This document shows, piece after piece, positions 60,801-64,000 of a stretch of 64,000 bases of DNA. A model generated the notes under the pieces. It did no database searches. It saw nothing but the letters and a program-made list of their open reading frames with translations, and was not told the origin of the DNA. This stretch comes from Hyperoodon ampullatus (taxonomy: Eukaryota; Chordata; Mammalia; Artiodactyla; Ziphiidae), in contig OX457056.1 in NCBI GenBank assembly GCA_949752795.1, positions 202,183,654 through 202,247,653 on the forward strand, read 5' to 3'. A program made the translations under genes and the position numbers. Every line of letters starts with the position of its first letter. Position 1 is the first letter of the stretch.

Positions 60801-63631
60801 GAAGTAATCACTGCCTCCTGTGTTCTCCCTAGCACTCTGTAGATAATTATCTCAGCACTTATCATTCTATAGTACAGTTGCCTATCTGCTTTATCTAACA
60901 CCAGACTAAATTCTTTCAAAGTAGGGACTATTTTATTCTTTGCATCCTTAGTGTCTGATAAATAGGTGTTTAAATGTTAGGGAATAAACAACTAGTCAGC
61001 ATTCTCCTACTTGGAACTCAATTAGGAATTTTTCATAAATAATAAACGTTTACTTTAGAATCACTGGACAAGTCAGTCATAAATGTCCACTTATTATCAA
61101 TTATTGGGAATGCAAGGTTAAAGGCACTATACTTCCCATAAAGAAAAGATTCCCTACCCCAATGTCTAAAATGAGAATATGTTTCATAAATGTAAGCTGA
61201 AATTATATATTAAGTAACTCAGAGGAGAATATTTAGCTATCTAAAATACACCATTTAATAAAATCACCTGAAACACAAATTCAATCAGAATTATTCAAGG
61301 GATAACAGGAACACTAAAAGACTACCTTGTCTAGTTACTCAGACTTCAAAGGCTAAGTCACATTTTAAAAACAGAGAACTGAGGCCAAGAAGTTATTAAG
61401 TAACTTGCGCAAAGGCAGTCCAAGCAGCCCTTTTTCTATCATATACATCTCATTCACAGGACTAAACACCACCTTAAAAAAATCCTCTTAAACCTTGATG
61501 ACAAAAGAATGCATACTTGCCAATGGTTCTACTTAATCCCAACTCTCCTCCCAAAGTCAAGAATTAAGTCATCTACTTACTCATCACTACATCTTTCCTC
61601 ACTCCATTCATGTTTGATTTGTACCAGGTGGCAAGGGTGTGGATAGCAACATAGTTGGCTTCAAATTCACAATTTGGATTAGTCAAGACTCCTTTTAACC
61701 GTGGGATCAGTTCTGTAGATCTTCCTTTGTATGGGCCCAGAAATAGTCTCTTCTGATCATAATCATTAGCATGAATGTTATCCCAGATTACTGGAGCTCT
61801 CTTAATAATCTTAGAAACCTCTTCAATGGACTCTACTGGAATTTCTTTAGAAACAACTTTGGGACCTAGAAATAATGATCACCATTTATTAAAAGACCCT
61901 CATACAAGAGAGTGGCATGGACATATATACACTACCAAACGTAAAATAGATCGCTAGTGGGAAGCAGCCGCATAGCACAGGGGAGATCACCTTGGTGCTT
62001 TGTGACCACCTAGAGGGGTGGGTAGGGAGGGTGGGAGGGAGGGAGATGCGAGAGGGAAGAGATATGGGGGTATATGTATACATATAGCTGATTCACTTTG
62101 TTATAAAGCAGAAACTAACACACCATTGTAAAGCAATTATATTCCAATAAAAATGTTTCAATAAATAAATTAAATAAATAAATAAATAAATAAATCCTCA
62201 GAGGAAATTTTTAAACAGAAACAACAAAGACTCTCATACATGGTTCTTCAAAATATACTGCATATAATTTTTTATTTTCCTTGTTATATTTCCTAACAAT
62301 TTTTCTTTTTAAAACAACACAGCAATATGTCCTTTTACTCAGCTTTATTCCCCTTGCCCTACATTTCCTCAGATCAGATTCCCAGAAATAGAACTAGTGG
62401 TTAAAAGGCAGGAATATTTAAGGTTTGGGTAACTTTCCTCAAAGTGATACATCAATAAGAAAGAAATTTCCATGTTAACCATTTTTTACCATTATAATAT
62501 ATCCTCAATTAGACAAAGTCTAATTAACCTAAACCCTGGGAGGATTTCTGCCCTTAATTCTTAGAATGAAAGCTAATACAGCTCATTGATTACTGTCAAT
62601 CTAGCATTACAGCTTTCATTTTATAAAATACAACATTCTCCTAGTGCTGGGATCAATACCTGTTAGCCCAGATCCCTACAGATCTATTGTTTATCAGTAA
62701 CTGATATTCAGACTCACTGAAAAATCCTCAAAGATTTTTTTTTTAACATCTGTATTGGAGTATAACTGCTTTACAATGGTGTGTTAGTTTCTGCTTTATA
62801 AAACCTCAAAGATGTTTTTAATACTAAGTGAAGAATGTGTACTTTGTAAAAGAAAGAGAATTAATAACAAAATATTCTGGTTAAGGCTCAGGGTTTTTCT
62901 TGTTTTTTTTTTTTGCGCTACACGGGCCTCTCACTGTTGTGGCCTCTCCCGGTGCAGAGCACAGGCTTCGGACGTGCAGGCCCAGCGGCCATGGCTCACG
63001 GGCCCAGCCGCTCCGCGGCATGTGGGATCTTCCCGGACTGGGGCACGAACCCATGTCCCCTGCATCGGCAGGTGGACTCTCAACCACTGCGCCACCAGGG
63101 AAGCCCAAGGCTCAGCTTTTTAAAAGTATCCAATTTGGGGCTTCCCTGGTGGCGCAGTGGTTGAGAATCCACCTGCCAAAGCAAGGGACACGGGTTTCAG
63201 CCCTGGTCCAGGAAGATCCCACATGCCGCGGAGCAACTAAGCCCATGCGCCACAACTACTGAGCCTGCGCTCTAGAGCCCGCGAGCCTAGAGCCTGTGCT
63301 CCGCAACAAGAGAAACCACCGTGATGAGAAGCCTGCACAATGCAACGAAGTGCAGCCCCCCCTTGCCGCAATTAGAGAAAGCCCGCATGCAGCAACCAAG
63401 ACCCAACGCAGCCAAAAATAAAAAATAAAAATAAACTTTAAAAATAAATAAAAGTATCCAATTAACCAGAACAACCAACTCCCAAGTCCTAGTTAATTAA
63501 AAGTTTTACTGTCTAAATCTTTTAAGACTTACCTGTCCACAGCACCTCAATTCCAGGTAGGAGCTTTTCACCCACAGTCCTTAAATAAGGAGACTGAGAC
63601 ACATTTGGATAACAGAAAGTGCCACAATATT
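48670..63631 (-). CDS. OGA: O-GlcNAcase, exons 6-16 (5' part beyond the window)
   Basis: Nucleocytoplasmic beta-N-acetylglucosaminidase (GH84) that removes O-GlcNAc from Ser/Thr of proteins. Eleven exons totalling 2099 nt encode the residues equal to human 219-916; all junctions are GT-AG and in phase, with no length change against human. The catalytic Asp pair (human 174/175) lies upstream, outside the window. The substrate-binding residues Tyr219, Trp278, Asn280, Asp285 and Asn313 are present here (exons 6-7). A helical stalk follows, interrupted by a long acidic, disordered insert (exon 9). The C-terminal acetyltransferase-like domain ends VVILGRSL. The gene neighbours NPM3 in the same direction. 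The caspase-3 site VVD413 is kept. Confidence 0.98.
48990..49135 (+). repeat. old L1 3' end in OGA intron
   Basis: ggtgattatttcacaatgta, tcatcaaattgtacacctta, aatatatacaattcttaatt: L1M-type tail. Confidence 0.65.
49607..49797 (+). repeat. CHR-type SINE, short form, in OGA intron 15
   Basis: ggcttccttggtggcgcag to gaggcccgtgtaccgg and poly(A). Target duplication agaacatgca at 49597-49606 and 49798-49807. A stretch of the usual short form (gcgcatccg) is missing. Confidence 0.92.
50248..50407 (-). CDS. OGA: OGA exon 15
   Basis: 160 nt, [17 protein letters not shown] to LSSLKAN plus one base, acceptor attttacag, donor gtgagt. Confidence 0.96.
50600..50970 (+). repeat. two adjacent old L1 3' ends in OGA intron 14
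   Basis: First tail: gaagggtatactggagctct, gtattatctttgtaacttct, then aataaaaaataa. Second tail: gaactgtacactaaaaaaat, gtaaattttatgctatgtat, gctttaccacaatttt. Confidence 0.6.
51631..51823 (-). CDS. OGA: OGA exon 14
   Basis: 193 nt, [20 protein letters not shown] to GDKELSEAE, acceptor gtgagcag, donor gtaata. It codes the core strands of the GCN5-type acetyltransferase-like fold ([12 protein letters not shown]). Confidence 0.97.
52105..52190 (-). CDS. OGA: OGA exon 13
   Basis: 86 nt, [19 protein letters not shown] to PDLIGDK (split Lys codon), acceptor atattttcag, donor gtatgt. Confidence 0.96.
52883..52987 (-). CDS. OGA: OGA exon 12
   Basis: 105 nt, exactly 35 codons, [17 protein letters not shown] to RPYFPKDE; acceptor cccacag, donor gtaatc. 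Confidence 0.96.
53940..54025 (-). CDS. OGA: OGA exon 11
   Basis: 86 nt after a tctcaacag acceptor, coding [17 protein letters not shown] through LAGEFQ. The donor is gtatca, weaker than the usual gtragt. It begins the link to the acetyltransferase-like domain. Confidence 0.95.
54854..54955 (+). repeat. 60-bp local tandem duplication in OGA intron 10
   Basis: aggcaataaaggaag followed by taat...ataattaaaag recurs with a 60-bp offset (54854 and 54914); the copies differ by small indels. Confidence 0.75.
56272..56406 (-). repeat. old, truncated CHR-type SINE
   Basis: (ttta)n, tttttggccgtgcctcatgg, then gatcgagcccatgcccccta and ccactggacagccagggaat. It lacks the middle part and is more diverged than the other copies. 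Confidence 0.75.
57434..57608 (-). CDS. OGA: OGA exon 10
   Basis: 175 nt from [16 protein letters not shown] to KSFVQWL plus one base; acceptor cctcaatag, donor gtaggt. This is the last exon shared by the long and the short (intron-10-retaining) isoforms. Confidence 0.96.
58000..58613 (-). CDS. OGA: OGA exon 9 (acidic insert and stalk)
   Basis: The largest exon, 614 nt, from [18 protein letters not shown] to [10 protein letters not shown]; acceptor tttttatag, donor gtgagt. It encodes a low-complexity acidic insert ([19 protein letters not shown]) and then stalk helices ([19 protein letters not shown]). The caspase-3 site VVD413 is intact; the residue before it is Asn410 where I recall Ser in human. 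Confidence 0.97.
58842..59040 (-). repeat. CHR-type SINE, short form, in OGA intron 8
   Basis: ctttttttgcggtatgcggg to cggcaccagggaagct. Borders approximate because the flank is ctttctt-rich. Confidence 0.9.
59111..59474 (+). repeat. CHR-type SINE, long form, in OGA intron 8
   Basis: ggcttccctagtggcgcagt to cccaacacagccaaaaataa plus an AT-rich tail (tatatatatgtatatat). Target duplication aaattagca at 59102-59110 and 59475-59483. Confidence 0.93.
59660..59818 (-). CDS. OGA: OGA exon 8
   Basis: 159 nt coding [17 protein letters not shown] through EFGVPHQYS plus one base. Acceptor tttttgcag, donor gtgagt. It is an acidic linker that leads into the stalk helices. Confidence 0.96.
60015..60137 (+). 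repeat. dispersed duplication, copy A (OGA intron 7)
   Basis: 123 bp starting aaataataaac and ending cctaccc; matches 61037-61159 with two mismatches. Confidence 0.93.
61037..61159 (+). repeat. dispersed duplication, copy B (OGA intron 7)
   Basis: Direct copy of 60015-60137 at an offset of 1022 bp. Flanks beyond the unit do not match. Confidence 0.93.
61330..61435 (-). repeat. MIR SINE fragment
   Basis: aaacagagaactgaggccaa, gttattaagtaacttgcgca: antisense MIR core. Confidence 0.55.
61581..61865 (-). CDS. OGA: OGA exon 7
   Basis: 285 nt from [16 protein letters not shown] to NGVRKDVVM plus one base; acceptor tatttctag, donor gtaagt. It contains [14 protein letters not shown] and [10 protein letters not shown], holding Trp278, Asn280, Asp285 and Asn313 of the GH84 active site. 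Confidence 0.97.
61908..62194 (+). mobile_element. 5'-truncated L1 3' end in OGA intron 6
   Basis: gtggcatggacatatataca, ggtgctttgtgaccacctag, a G-rich gggtagggagggtgggaggg tract, gctgattcactttgttataa, accattgtaaagcaattata and an (aaat)n tail: a recent L1 3' UTR, antisense to OGA. Confidence 0.85.
62736..62803 (-). mobile_element. very short L1 3' end insertion
   Basis: Reverse of the same L1 tail (tattggagtataactgcttt, acaatggtgtgttagtttct) after a T run. Target duplication cctcaaagat at 62726-62735 and 62804-62813. Confidence 0.9.
62892..63106 (-). repeat. CHR-type SINE, short form, in OGA intron 6
   Basis: Poly(T), gcgctacacgggcctctcac, ending caccagggaagccc. Target duplication aaggctcag at 62883-62891 and 63107-63115. 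Confidence 0.92.
63136..63449 (+). repeat. CHR-type SINE, long form, in OGA intron 6
   Basis: ggggcttccctggtggcgca to cccaacgcagccaaaaataa and an A-rich tail. Target duplication aaaagtatccaatt at 63122-63135 and 63450-63463. It lies 29 bp from an opposite SINE. Confidence 0.93.
63533..63631 (-). CDS. OGA: OGA exon 6
   Basis: 99 nt after a ctacattcag acceptor. It codes [19 protein letters not shown] through EVLWTG (split codon), donor gtaagt. Tyr219 (human numbering) of the glycosidase pocket is its first whole codon. Confidence 0.96.
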
Positions 63632-64000
63632 CTGAATGTAGGGGGAAAAATTAATCAGTAAAACAGTCAGGAGTGAAATGGTCATAAGTTTTTGAATAGG
63701 GATAAAAATGTCTACCAATTCTAAATTATTTTCATCCAAATGATAAAAGGCCTCCATGTTATGTCCCGAAAGAAGTAAACTCAAGTGGGTAGTTCATTTA
63801 TGACTCAACTTAAAAAAAAAAAAAGAATCAAATCATAAAATCTGATATTCTTCCTCCAGTATTAGGACAGATCAATCCTTATGGTCGTATGGTCACCAGA
63901 AATACAAGTTTACTAAAGAAATAATTAGAATTTTTAGCATTTTCTACATAATTCTGAATTGCCTACATTTCTCAGTTACGATCAGAGGCCAAATAGACTG

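Overview
The window is mammalian nuclear DNA, almost certainly from a toothed whale. The genes are spliced and vertebrate in type. The intergenic and intronic DNA is peppered with tRNA-derived CHR-type SINEs, whose 5' end reads gcttccctggtggcgcagtgg. They occur as a long form ending in (aaat)n repeats and as a short form ending in gtaccgc plus poly(A). That mix is typical of cetaceans. I read the genus no further. L1 3' ends of cetartiodactyl type, MIR, L2 and old hAT elements make up the rest of the repeats.

Three protein genes are present, all on the minus strand, in the order found on human 10q24: FGF8 (32654-38258, coding part complete), NPM3 (44102-45623, complete) and OGA/MGEA5 (48670 to beyond 63631, exons 6-16 only, the 5' part lying past the right edge). 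I rebuilt the exons from reading frame, GT-AG borders and phase. FGF8b comes out at 215 aa, NPM3 at 176 aa, and the OGA portion ends at the position equal to human residue 916 with no gain or loss of length. None of the three genes shows a frameshift or an internal stop.

Positions 1-32470 form the gene-free side towards FBXW4 (known synteny). They hold about ten SINEs, several L1 3' ends, one well-preserved L2, a hAT element with an intact 8-bp target duplication, and a SINE that appears to carry about 105 bp of 3'-transduced flank. This flank is known in other mammals to hold distant FGF8 enhancers. The repeat-poor stretches with clustered homeodomain/POU/PBX words closest to the gene (about 29990-30200 and 30630-30830) are candidates. 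Positions 32470-38900 hold FGF8, including the alternative exon and alternative acceptor that give the a, b, e and f isoforms, under a strong CpG island. Positions 38900-43640 are the FGF8 upstream region, with a DR2 retinoic-acid response element (42883-42896), a TCF/homeodomain/PBX-MEIS cluster (about 41165-41300) and two perfect CTCF consensus words (42323 and 43573). The rest is NPM3, a short intergenic gap, and OGA.

The genes do not form a pathway. FGF8 is a tightly controlled secreted morphogen, NPM3 a nucleolar histone chaperone, and OGA the nucleocytoplasmic O-GlcNAc hydrolase. NPM3 and OGA are housekeeping neighbours that sit beyond the likely insulator sites. I found no undescribed gene system. 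The most noteworthy items are the SINE 3' transduction, a perfect 17-bp hairpin at 16108-16145, a 98%-identical 123-bp dispersed duplication in an OGA intron, inverted SINE pairs around OGA exons 7-8, and the regulatory words around FGF8.
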